A DNA stretch of 36,011 bases from Phoronis australis (lineage: Eukaryota; Phoronida; Phoronidae). A program made the translations under genes and the position numbers. This document shows positions 1 through 9,612 of the stretch, one piece after another; the stretch's first letter is position 1; each line of letters begins with the position of its first letter. The notes beneath the pieces were generated by a model. It did no database searches. It was not told the DNA's origin and saw nothing but the letters and a program-made list of their open reading frames with translations. The stretch covers positions 606,967 through 642,977 of the forward strand of contig NMRA01000136.1 in assembly GCA_002633005.1 (NCBI GenBank), given 5' to 3'.

Positions 1-247
1 TCACAGCAGAATCTAGATATTCAAACGTTTTGTCTGGGAACCACTGAAATTACATAACTCCATTCTTTCCCTAATGACAGTCGATTTACAAGCGCACTGG
101 GTGCGTTTAGGAATTTAACAATGTATCTGTGTTGTATTTGAGTATCTAGGATGTATATAGAATCTTCGCATTATGAAAATATAACTGCATAATTACTCTG
201 CGCGTGCAAGCGCTGAGTACTGTTGTTCCTGGGTTTTCTTCAATTTT

Positions 248-914
248 ATTCTTATTCTTATTCTTCTTCCGACAAACTTCGAGGCTTAATAACTCCAAAA
301 TGGGTGCAGGTATGTTCTTTAAAATCAGCATATGATTTTTGACAGTACATAATTTTTGATTCGTTATATGGTCATGTTTCATATTACACCGGAAGAGTTC
401 GTTTGGTGCAAAGGTCATATAATTTTCAAAATGCTACTTCTTCTTTAGTTCAAAAGCTATTTTTTTGAAATTCGGTGCACATGTATAAGTCAATAAGGCA
501 ATTTGAAAAATTACTTTTCTAAGTAATCGGGTCATCCAATCAGTTTAAATAGGTCAAAGGTCATTAGATGCAAACTAAAATTTTGAGCTAGACACTTCAA
601 ATTCACAGTTCTGATTGGCATAGGCAATTCAATTCGGAATCTAAAGTTTCAGGGCATTTAGTGCAAACATGGGGTTATTAGGTGCATTTTTATCCTGAAA
701 ATTTGTCCTTTTCAATCAGCAGGTATTCTGATGTGTCAACCGTTAGACAACTGTGATTCTCAGCATTAAACACATTTTTCATGTGCTTTGCAATAATTCT
801 ACTAAAAACGCTTTCATGTACAATGCACCGGATAGGGTCAATTAGTGCAAAGGTCACGTGACGTTCAAAATGTTACATCTCTTACCTTTTTCAAGGAATT
901 CTTTTCAGTTTCAG
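248..914 (+). repeat. Repeat copy A (left half-unit)
   Basis: About 667 bp, closely similar along its whole length to 2901-3566. Both begin with the TTCTTATTCTTATTCTTCTT tract and end TTCTTTTCAGTTTCAG. It contains CCAATCAG and a perfect AGGTCAAAGGTCA at 551-563. No coding potential recognised. Confidence 0.9.
551..563 (+). promoter_or_regulatory. DR1-type nuclear-receptor half-site pair (repeat-borne)
   Basis: AGGTCA-A-AGGTCA is a perfect direct repeat with 1-bp spacing, the consensus bound by RXR heterodimers, HNF4 and COUP-TF. The same 13-mer recurs at 2472, 3203 and 3642. The match is to sequence only; use as an enhancer is not shown. Confidence 0.4.
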
Positions 915-924
915 GTCAACATGC

Positions 925-943
925 CAATAGCGGATTTGCAGCG
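925..943 (+). repeat. Left terminal inverted repeat of the THAP element
   Basis: CAATAGCGGATTTGCAGCG; perfect inverse of 2408-2426. Confidence 0.8.
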
Positions 944-1034
944 ACGCCATATTGAAATTAGGTTAAAATGGTGCATTGTGGGTGCTGTGGTCAGGATTCC
1001 GAAGGCGGCCGTAGTATCAAGCATAATACGCGGT

Positions 1035-1233
1035 ATGAGCGCGAAGAAAACTTACGGCGGATACACTTGTTGTGTTCCTGGCTGCTTCAAAAACAACAAG
1101 AGAGATAAAAATCCGAGTTTTTATGTGTTCCCTGCAAACCAAGAACTTCGTGAAAAATGGATAGACAACATTAGGAGAGCTGGGAGTAAGGGGAGATTTA
1201 GCGCATTCAAACCAACGAACGCGGAGCCATCTA
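1035..1233 (+). pseudogene. THAP domain, N-terminal half (exon 1)
   Basis: From the ATG at 1035 the frame reads MSAKKTYGGYTCCVPGC, then FYVFPANQELREKWIDNIRR and FSAFKPTN. This is the first half of a C2CH THAP finger: the C-x4-C pair (Cys12, Cys17), the Phe-Pro, and the invariant Trp (Trp42). The CxxH half is missing from this frame, which stops at 1266. It lies 735 nt downstream behind a splice acceptor. Compared with THAP1, the ancestral junction should fall just after FKPT (about 1219), but no GT is there in the right phase. The donor therefore appears lost. The end given here is the nearest GT (A|GTAGGC), which is out of phase. Confidence 0.8.
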
Positions 1234-1968
1234 GTAGGCAACACGTAGCCCCTCGGTTGGCCATATAGGGGCTACAATACTTCCATTAGCTTTCTGTACT
1301 CATTTCTTTACTTCAGTGTATTTTAAACGGGTCGTGACCGGATTTGGATTACCGATTTCGAGTTTTCACCTCGTCAAAAATACATTCTACACTTAAAACT
1401 ATCGTTTAAAAAACGCTTACTTTCATCATTGGTCCTTTCTACTTCTATACATATCTTAAGCTTAGTTGTGAGAATTAATTTTGACTTTGGCGAAGAATTA
1501 CATCACTTTTTGGTTGCAGTTAATTTTATCAGCGCGTGCGCGATAACCATAAAGCATGTCAACTGAATCACGTGAGTTAGGCAAAGGTTAGCGCGAGACT
1601 CAGCGAAGCGCGTGATGCTAGTGCGTGACACTTGTAAAATAGCATGAGAAGGTATCGGGTGAAACTTGTAAGATGTGTGTCTCTTAGACTTTTTATTCGT
1701 CAATATGCGTAATTTCACGTAACTTCCTCAAAATGGCACCCGGTAACTGAGAGAAACTCGAGCAAACGCGACAGATTTTCATCGATTTGTTCAAGTTTTG
1801 CTGACTAAATTGTATCCAGAGTCGTGGTATGTGTTAATTATAACTCCGTGTTCCTATATGTATGGTTCATTTGATTTTATTTGCTGTATTTTGAAATGAG
1901 TAACTTTTTGTGAGGATGTACTATCGCCCCTGAATGCCTGCGGCATCCAGTGCGGTGTAATTGCCTAG

Positions 1969-2122
1969 GGGCCATCGTGTGTGCAGCGAACATTTTCCTG
2001 GTGGAAAAAAGACGTATGAGAACAACATTCCGACGGAGTTTCCTCTTAAAATTAACGTCTCTAGCATATCCACGGCGAAAGCTACAAAAGTTAAGCAACC
2101 CAAGAACTCTCAACTTGTCTGA
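1969..2122 (+). pseudogene. THAP domain, C-terminal half (exon 2)
   Basis: After the acceptor TTGCCTAG the frame reads GHRVCSEHFPGGKKTYENNI then PTEFPLKI. RVCSEHF supplies the C-x2-H of the finger (Cys at 1982, His at 1991) and NNIPTEF is the AVPTF-like box that closes a THAP domain. The frame stops at TGA 2120-2122. The next frame stays open to 2399, so a frameshift near 2080-2120 is likely. The incoming phase needs two bases from exon 1. Confidence 0.8.
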
Positions 2123-2399
2123 AACCGGAGGAGATTTCGAAATCAACGCCGATAGCCCCAATACTGAACATGACGACAGTCGTGCCCTCGGTCACACGGT
2201 CACTGATCATAGCTACGCTGTGTTTACAAACGAGAGAGAGGACTTGCTTGGTATTATAAAGCAAAAAAATGAAACATGGTTTTTAGTTTGCAAATCACTC
2301 CAAATGCACACACTATCCAGCCTGCTCAAGACATGCCTGACCACAAGCTATCCCATGAGCCTTCGCGCAGGAAGTAACTCTCACATGCGCAATGCGTAG
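2123..2399 (+). pseudogene. Possible C-terminal part of the THAP protein, in shifted frame
   Basis: In the frame shifted relative to 1969-2122, the open stretch reads SETGGDFEINADSPNTEHDD and on to TDHSYAVFTNEREDLLGII, ending at TAG 2397-2399, nine bases before the right inverted end. DHSY (2205-2216) fits the [D/E]HxY HCF-1-binding pattern often found after THAP domains. Assignment rests on position, the open frame and this short motif; it could be chance. Confidence 0.45.
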
Positions 2400-2407
2400 T
2401 TCGTTTG

Positions 2408-2426
2408 CGCTGCAAATCCGCTATTG
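2408..2426 (-). repeat. Right terminal inverted repeat of the THAP element
   Basis: CGCTGCAAATCCGCTATTG; perfect inverse of 925-943. The flank beyond it resumes the repeat unit seen intact at 3603. Confidence 0.8.
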
Positions 2427-2433
2427 AATACCG

Positions 2434-2873
2434 TACTTTACTTCGCAATAGGCCTAACCAATCAGAAAAATAGGTCAAAGGTCATTGAGTGCTAGACACT
2501 TCAAAATTACATATCTGTTTACTAGGAGCAATTGAGTTTGAATTCTAAATTTTCAGGTCATTTGGTGCACCCATGGAGTGCATTTTTCTTTTGAAAGTTT
2601 GACCAATTCATTCACCTTGTATTCTGAAGTGCTTAAAGTAAAACATCTGTGATTTTTAGCATTAACCACACCTTTAATCAAGTTAACAATTATTCCCTCA
2701 TCGGGGCTCATAATGCACCGGAAGAGGTCAATTAGTGGAAAGGTCATCAAAATATTAGTACGTAATTTCTCCTATAATTTTATAGAATTCCTTTTCATAT
2801 TGGTAAACGGGTTGCTGTCAGTCACTTCCCATAATAATTCCTGTAATACGCACGCGCAGCGTCCATTATTGTC
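2434..2873 (+). repeat. Repeat copy C (right half-unit, interrupted copy)
   Basis: About 440 bp, closely similar to 3603-4070 with two short deletions. It continues copy A on the far side of the THAP element. It contains AACCAATCAG and AGGTCAAAGGTCA at 2472-2484. Confidence 0.88.
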
Positions 2874-2900
2874 ACGCCGTGACAATAATCTTTCTAGTTC

Positions 2901-3566
2901 TTCTTATTCTTATTCTTCTTCCGACCAACTTGGACACTTAATATCTCCAAAATGGTTGCAGGTATGTTCTTCAAATTTAATATATGATTTTAGGCAGTAT
3001 ATAACTTTTGATTTGTTATATATTCATATTCCATAATGGACCGGAAGAAGTCATTTGGTGCAAAAGTCATGTAATTTTCAAAATGCTACTCCTTCTTTAT
3101 TTTAAAACCTATTATTTTCAAATTCGGTAGACAGATATAAGTCAACAAGGCAATTTAAAAAGTTACTTTTCTAAGTAATCGAGTCATCCAATCAAGCTAA
3201 ACAGGTCAAAGGTCATTAGGTGCAAACTAAGATTTTAAGCTAGACATATCAAATTCACAGGTCTGATTGGCACAGGTAATTCATTTCGGAATCCAAAGTT
3301 TCAGGTCATTTAGTGCAAACATGGGGTCATTAGGTGCATTTTTCTTCTGAAAATTTGACCTTTTCATTCACCAAGTATTCTGATGTGTCAACTGTTAGAC
3401 AACTGTGATTCTCAGCATTAAACACATTTTTCATGGGCTTTGCAATAATTCTCCTAAAGACGCTTACATGTATAATGCACCGGATAGGGTCAATTAGTGC
3501 GAAGGTCACGTGACGTTCAAAATGTTACATCTCTTACCTTTTTCAAGGAATTCTTTTCAGTTTCAG
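2901..3566 (+). repeat. Repeat copy B (left half-unit, uninterrupted copy)
   Basis: About 666 bp, the sister of 248-914. It is followed after only about 36 bp by copy D, so B+D shows the unit without the THAP element. AGGTCAAAGGTCA at 3203-3215. Confidence 0.9.
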
Positions 3567-3602
3567 CACACTGGGGTAAGTAAACATGCCAGTTGAACAC
3601 CC

Positions 3603-4070
3603 TACTTTACTACGCAATAGGTCTAACCAATCAGAAAAAATAGGTCAAAGGTCATTGAGTGCAAACTAAAATTTTGAGCTAGAGACTTTTAAATTACATA
3701 TCTGTTCACTAAATGCAATTGCGTTTGAATTCTAAATTTTTAGGTCATTTAATGCACTTATGGGGTCATTAGGTGCATTTTTCTTCTGAAAGTTTGACTA
3801 ATTCATTGATCTTGTATTCTGAAGTGCTTAAAGTAAAACATTTGTGATTCTTAGCATTAACCACACCTTTAATCGAGTTTACAATTATTTCCTCGTCCGG
3901 GTTCATAATGCACCGAAAGAGGTCAATTAGTGGAAAGGTTATCAAAATATTAACATGTAATTTTTCCTACAATTTTAAAGCATTCCTTTTGAAATTGGTA
4001 AACGGGTTGCTGTCAGTAACTTCCTATAACAATTCCTTTAATACACACGCGCAGAGTCTATTATTATCAA
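3603..4070 (+). repeat. Repeat copy D (right half-unit, uninterrupted copy)
   Basis: About 468 bp, the sister of 2434-2873. AACCAATCAG precedes AGGTCAAAGGTCA at 3642-3654. Ends in a CACACGCGCAGAGTC stretch also present in copy C. Confidence 0.9.
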
Positions 4071-5582
4071 TTATGTAATTCGTTTATATGTGGTTCGCAC
4101 GCACAGATTCACTTATCTAGAGGATCTAAATATGGCATGACAATAAGTTTAGAAATCCTTCATTGCAAAATATGAAATTAATGCGAATGCTCGGTCTCTT
4201 TGGGGAATTTGCTTCTCCTTAAAAACAACTGCCAGAGAAGTTTTAGTTCTAAAAGTGTCTCATCCCTAGGCAAACTTCTTGGAGAGACAGGTATTGTGTA
4301 TTGTGTATTGGTTTATAACCACTTCCTTATCTTTTGTCTGTGCAAAAACCTCATCTATTTCCTCGAATGAAATTTCACACTTTGATATTTCGTCCATTAT
4401 CGGCTCATGTTTTATTTGCCCAATTTCCAAGTAATGAGACCAACAGACCAACATGTTTGCCAGCTTTTTTATTTCGAAAACTTGCTTTAATATTTACATT
4501 TGCCTATGAAAGGAGACTCGTCGATGCGCCACAATAGGTCTAGGCCTGCTTAAATCTCGGTATTTGATTTTCACTCCCATGTTTTGAATATTAATTGACT
4601 ATGATCAACATTACCCAGTGTCCCTAAGCGGCGCGTCACGAGAATTTTAGAATCTTCTCCTAACTTACGACACGCCGTTCAACACCTGAATCAGAAGGTA
4701 AAACGGTTCGATTCTGTATTGATCGCCATTAAATGGTAAGAATTTTTACATATTGATTACTTGCAAACTTTCGTTTTCACAGCTAACTAGATATCATTAC
4801 AAACTAACTTACGGTCGACTTTTAAGTACAATAGCCATATGATGGTTTTGAAGTTTGAGTCGCCTTGGTGAGCAAGTTGCACTATATCTCCAATCTTGGA
4901 TTTTGTCAGGAAATCTTTCCTTTCACAAACCCAGTTTGGCTCTTATTTTTTAAGTTTCTTTTTGTCGTATTTATTCACTGTAAAATTCACAACTTTAAGT
5001 TACTTAGATATTTAGTCGGAATTTCCGCATTTCCACTTCGGACCGTTTTAAACTTGATGTTTCTTTTCGTCTGTGGTTATTTACGACTGTGTACAAATAG
5101 AACATTTTAATCGCCTACTGTGAATTACATTTCCTGGTTAACTCTGTTGCCAGTTTCCATTGCATTGTTGACTGAGAGTGCGTAATACATTTTGGAGAAT
5201 TTTGTCACCAATTGAGTTATTTTGTTTAAGTTAAAAACTTTCGTGACCCTCTTGTCAGATGATGTATTTACATTTAGTTTAAAAAAACACTAGCACCATC
5301 TAATTCCCAACCAGGGTTTATGTTACAAACACAGAAAAAACAAGTAACTGCAAGAAATGCGAAGTTTATCTTAACCGCTTGTGTAGCGAGTTGGGCGGCG
5401 AACCTTACAATTAGAATGTATAGTTCCATATATTCTCGCAGCAAGTTATCCAAAAGATTATTGCCTTTTTGTAACCATTTTTCCATTTCCTGATTATGGG
5501 TGAATTTCAAAAGGGGATATATTTCTTAGCTGTATAAAGTAGTCAAGCTAAGCGCCATTTCATTAACCTTTTTATCTTGCAG
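4071..5582. other. Unique sequence without recognised genes
   Basis: AT-rich sequence with only short, unrecognised open frames: 4266-4454 minus, 4865-5110 plus and 5274-5510 minus. None has a supporting splice site pair or a known motif. Confidence 0.6.
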
Positions 5583-5914
5583 CGATGCTCAGCACATTCA
5601 AACTTATTGTAATTAATCAAAATGGCACTCCTCTAGAATTACTTTTGAAGGAGTTGAAGAAGTACATTCATAACTCCATGGAGTTTGCCCGTAAAGCACT
5701 GCGAACCGAGAATCTCACTACAAGCACTGGGGGATTTTTTATGAGACTGAATGGCTCAAAATCGTGCACTATCGATACAGTGGACTTGGCTTTGACAAAT
5801 ATTGGTATAGAGGGCTCATACGATGGCACAGAAATCGCAATCCATTTAGAATTTCATGTCTTAGAAGCGTATAATAGTAGAGTTCAAGCAAGATCGATAT
5901 TTCATAATAGATAA
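5583..5914 (+). CDS. Candidate terminal exon or small ORF of unknown function (109 aa)
   Basis: A polypyrimidine tract and TTGCAG acceptor at about 5560-5582 are followed after two bases by ATG 5585 and an open frame to TAA 5912-5914. The protein is soluble-looking with mixed polar and hydrophobic residues: an amphipathic helix-like start (ELLLKELKKYIHNSMEF), then GGFFMRLNGSKSCTIDTVDL and EIAIHLEFHVLEAY. I do not recognise the family. AATAAA at 6281-6286 could be its poly(A) signal, 367 nt past the stop. It could be the last exon of an upstream-starting + strand gene, a lone ORF, or chance. Confidence 0.4.
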
Positions 5915-8900
5915 CATTTAAAAAGGACGGTTGTCTTGCATTACAACCGTGAAAACCGATGTAATGCACGCGTTATCAAAAGGATTTAGCTTTCCATGGG
6001 ATACCGCGGTGACGGGTGTTGTTATATTTCAGCTTCCAAGTCCTAGGATAGCGCGCTGTTCATCTAAAGAATTCCGCTTTCACAAAACCTTGCTATTTGT
6101 ATTGAACGAGCTGCGTTGGATTACTATCATCCAACATTGCGTTGTTTGAAGCAACGATTAGTTAACATAACACGATCGGTTTAACGTAAGTGTGAACCTC
6201 TAAACAAAACATTTACATTTTCTTTTTGATAAACGCCTCTTCATCATCTTAAATTTGATTTAGCCTTTTATAGGAATCGAAATAAATTCAAAGACACGCC
6301 TTTTTACAGTTTTTTCACCAGCCACTTTCTTCCGTCTATCGCTTCTATTTCTGTCGATGATCTAGCACCGCCCAATGACAAAATTACACTTTCGGTAATT
6401 TCCTCGGTAGGCCGAGCACTACAGAGCGCTTAAAGGTTACTTCCATTTTTGTAAAAGTCGACAGTCATTCATAGTGTGACTCGAATCTGAAATATACAAA
6501 AATGTAAGCAATGGCGTAGTCTGACGAGAGTTTATATTTGCAAGCATATTAGACAGAAAGCGGCTGAATGATGCATGCATTCGGCTTTTGCTGTCCATTT
6601 CACTACCCCAATCCTGGAAAGAGCTACGGCGGGGTCATATAGAGTTGCCACAAGCACAACAATAGCAACGCCTCACCAGTCCTCAATATACCATAAACCA
6701 CGGGAAAACGTGAGCAATATCTGACGACGATTTGCCCTTAACGCCATGGAGGATGGTTAATGCTGCGATTAGATGTGCCCAATTCTCCGTAGTATGTATC
6801 GACCAATAACAGCTCGTAAATCGCAAAACTTGGGAAATCAAAAATTGCTGTTGCGTTCATTTTTTCAAAAGTTTATTATTTTTGGAAAATCTGAAAAGTC
6901 TAGCCGATTTTGCTGCTTTGAAAATTTTTCATAACGCCTTGCTTCAGTCAATGGCATTATCAATGAATGTCAAACCCAACACAGCTTCTCATTGGCCATT
7001 AAAAATACAGAATCATCGCACATCATGCTAATTTAAAAATCGGGAATGGTCTTAAAATAAAAAGCTAACTCAGCAAAGTATTTTTCGTGCTTGACATCAA
7101 GTAGCCTAACATGTTTGCCCAAAAGTCTGAATCGTTTGATTGAGTCGTTGGTGGTTTCGGTGACCTCATTGTTAATTAAAATAGAATCCTACTTCAGTAA
7201 GGAATACTATGACACCGGGTATATGAGAATAAAAGGACCTACTCGATTGTCGGTTCGCCAACTGAGCTCGGCGAAATTCCGCCAGAGCAATGGTGACGTT
7301 TATTTTTAAAGTCGCGCCAATGTATACCTGTGTATTGAAGCCGATTGAAACCCGGCCATTGTGTATTGTAATCAGTCTGCACAACGATATAATGGCATAG
7401 CAGAAAATACGCTTTGGGAAGGTTCTTTTCCGTCTTAAAGGTTCAAGAGCGCTGTGGTGTCCAAACCAGAAATTCTTTTGTAACCACACGAAGGCGCTGC
7501 GAAAGCCCATAGTCACTTTATGAAAGCCTTCCTCGATCGGATTCCTGTTATTCAGGATGTATTGGCTACCCAACTATTCCTAGCGATACTTCAGTGACAT
7601 AAGAAAATACGATTTTGTTCAAAACACTCAATCGCAGGCACCTCAAATGAAGCGTGAAATAACCTTTTCCGTCACTGGGAGAAAACGGCAACCAAAGAAT
7701 GCAGCGGTTTTGAACATTGGCCTGTGCCCGTGTCGTAGAAATACAGCCTGCCACTGATAGCATACTGACTAGAACGCCAATGTAGATGTAATTCTGTTCA
7801 TAGCAGGAATCTTGCGTTGACGTAGACTTAAGTCGGGCACTGAGCGGCGTAAGCCAAATCGTTCGATCATTACTATGACTGATCATTTTGCATTTTTATT
7901 ATTTCTGTCTGGTCATAGAATGGTGATATTATGTTTCAATTTAGTCTAACGTTCACGTAACGTTTGCCATAGGTCAATGTTCTAACTCGAAATTGGGATG
8001 AATTGTCTAAATGTAATGTAACACAAGAAATTCGGTCACAACAACAAAGGATTAGCTGTACTACCGACCAACCATTACGTAATGGACTAAGTTTACGTAA
8101 TACCACGTGTAGCTGAATGAGAATGGGGATGAATTTAATCAATCAATCTTAAATCAACACTCAAACTTAAATAACATGAACATATAAACAAAGAGGGTCT
8201 ATTTATCCACATCGTTCATGAAACAACATGGGCTATGCTACGACTTGATCAATCCAGATTCTCTGACAGGTAGACGAGCAGTTCATGTGGATTAACTTGG
8301 AAAATAATAATAACAAAAAAGTTTCAGAGTTTCAGGTACGTGGCTACCATTTTTGTGGCTTTGTCAGCAAAAATTCCGCACTTGAATTATCAAAAATCCA
8401 TGCATTTTATAGCGAATTTTATTTACCATGATTGTGTTCCAAGACGGTTTCGTTTTTAGTACTTAAAGGTGGTTCTCCCATTGGGCAGAGCTTGGAATAA
8501 GTAAATCAATATACAAATGAATATATAACATAAAGACAGTTAAGTCCGTTATAAGGTTATGCAGGACTTTATAGACAAAACCATATGCTAAGCTAAATTT
8601 CTACAAAACTACTGAATTTAACTCATAATTTAACCGAGAGTAGAAATTCCTTAAAATTTGATTTTCACTTTACAGAAATCTGCCATTAATTAGGTCACGT
8701 GACCTTATCGTTTAATAAAGGGTATATTCGTAGCAAAGCAACATGACTAATAACACGAGGAAATTTCGTATGATGTGTATGTTCAAGAAAAAATCTCAAA
8801 ATACTGTTACAGTTTGCTAAACTTCTGTTTTTTTTTGAACAACAAAGTTTTTTCCTAAGATCATGAAAGTTTTATACGAGTCCGAAAAGCTGTTTCAGAG

Positions 8901-9020
8901 ATATGATGTTCCGAAGTCGGCCGAAATTGAACAATTTTCTATAATAGTCCTACGTTAACTTATTCAGAGTCAAGTCGGTTAAATTTTCACCTATCTATCA
9001 ATCACGCAAGCGCTGATACA
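5915..9020. other. Intergenic sequence, no gene recognised
   Basis: The only longer open frames are two minus-strand stretches, 7886-7566 and 7573-7172, which abut in different frames. No domain was recognised in either. The rest shows nothing I can name. Confidence 0.55.
6281..6286 (+). terminator. Possible poly(A) signal AATAAA
   Basis: Canonical hexamer 367 nt downstream of the stop of the 5583-5914 ORF. In AT-rich DNA such hexamers are frequent, so support is weak. Confidence 0.2.
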
Positions 9021-9145
9021 ACTTACGTCAATGTTACATTTTACGTTGCTAAGCCTCTCCTAAAATGTAACAAGTTTTACATTTTACGCAGTAGTTGCAT
9101 ATGCGAGAAATGCACCATTCTTACATTTTACAAAACCTACGTCAT
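9021..9145. repeat. Cluster of TTACATTTTAC motifs
   Basis: TTACATTTTAC occurs at 9034-9044, 9077-9087 and 9121-9131, and its inverse TAAAATGTAA at 9061-9070. The cluster is flanked by TTACGTCA (9023) and CTACGTCA (9138). Confidence 0.6.
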
Positions 9146-9509
9146 ATTGCAAAGAAAACCACCAAAATCATGAACAAGTGGTATCTGTCACGACCGCGGG
9201 GTACTGGAGTATTTTTGGACGAGAGGTGCCGCCCGAAAAACTTAATACCTACCCGTTAGAGGGTGGGTTCAGACAAAAAAGTGACCCATTTAGAGACTAA
9301 TTTATGTAAAAATTCGTATTTTTGCACACTTCTGTTCCAAAAGTTCAGGAAAAGCACCTTTTAGATATAATTTTGCCGAAAATGGTACCATTTTGGAGAA
9401 TATTTTTTCTGTGAAAAAACACCCTTTTGGGAGGCAGTTTCTTACACTTCTTATATAGAAATGCCGTCCGGTCTGACACGACATGAAATTGGCTACCTAT
9501 TATAAGTTT

Positions 9510-9612
9510 TATTAGTATTACATCACTATTACTACAATTACTGCTAACACTACTATCACTGCTATTACTCGTTATCGCTTTCGTTATCGTAATTATTATT
9601 ATTAATATTTTA
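9510..9612. repeat. Low-complexity ACT/ATT-rich tract
   Basis: Imperfect trinucleotide runs (ATTACT, CACTACT, then TTATTATTA) over about 100 bp. The Ser/Thr-rich open frames on either strand here are artefacts of this composition. Confidence 0.7.

Larger units (their letters stand above)
925..2426 (+). mobile_element. THAP-bearing, P-like DNA element with 19-bp inverted ends
   Basis: The 19 bp at 925-943 (CAATAGCGGATTTGCAGCG) recur as a perfect inverse at 2408-2426. Between them lies a broken gene whose two halves give a THAP zinc finger, the DNA-binding domain of P-element transposases. The element sits in a repeat whose sister copy at 3567-3603 lacks it. At 1.5 kb it is shorter than complete P-type elements and no transposase catalytic core is recognisable, so it is probably a non-autonomous or decayed copy. 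No clear target-site duplication is visible: the sister site reads CAGTTG where this one has CAATAG...CTATTG. Confidence 0.75.

Noticed and set aside
1017-1244. Minus-strand 75-residue open frame over the THAP exon
   Set aside because: Shadow of the THAP reading frame on the other strand.
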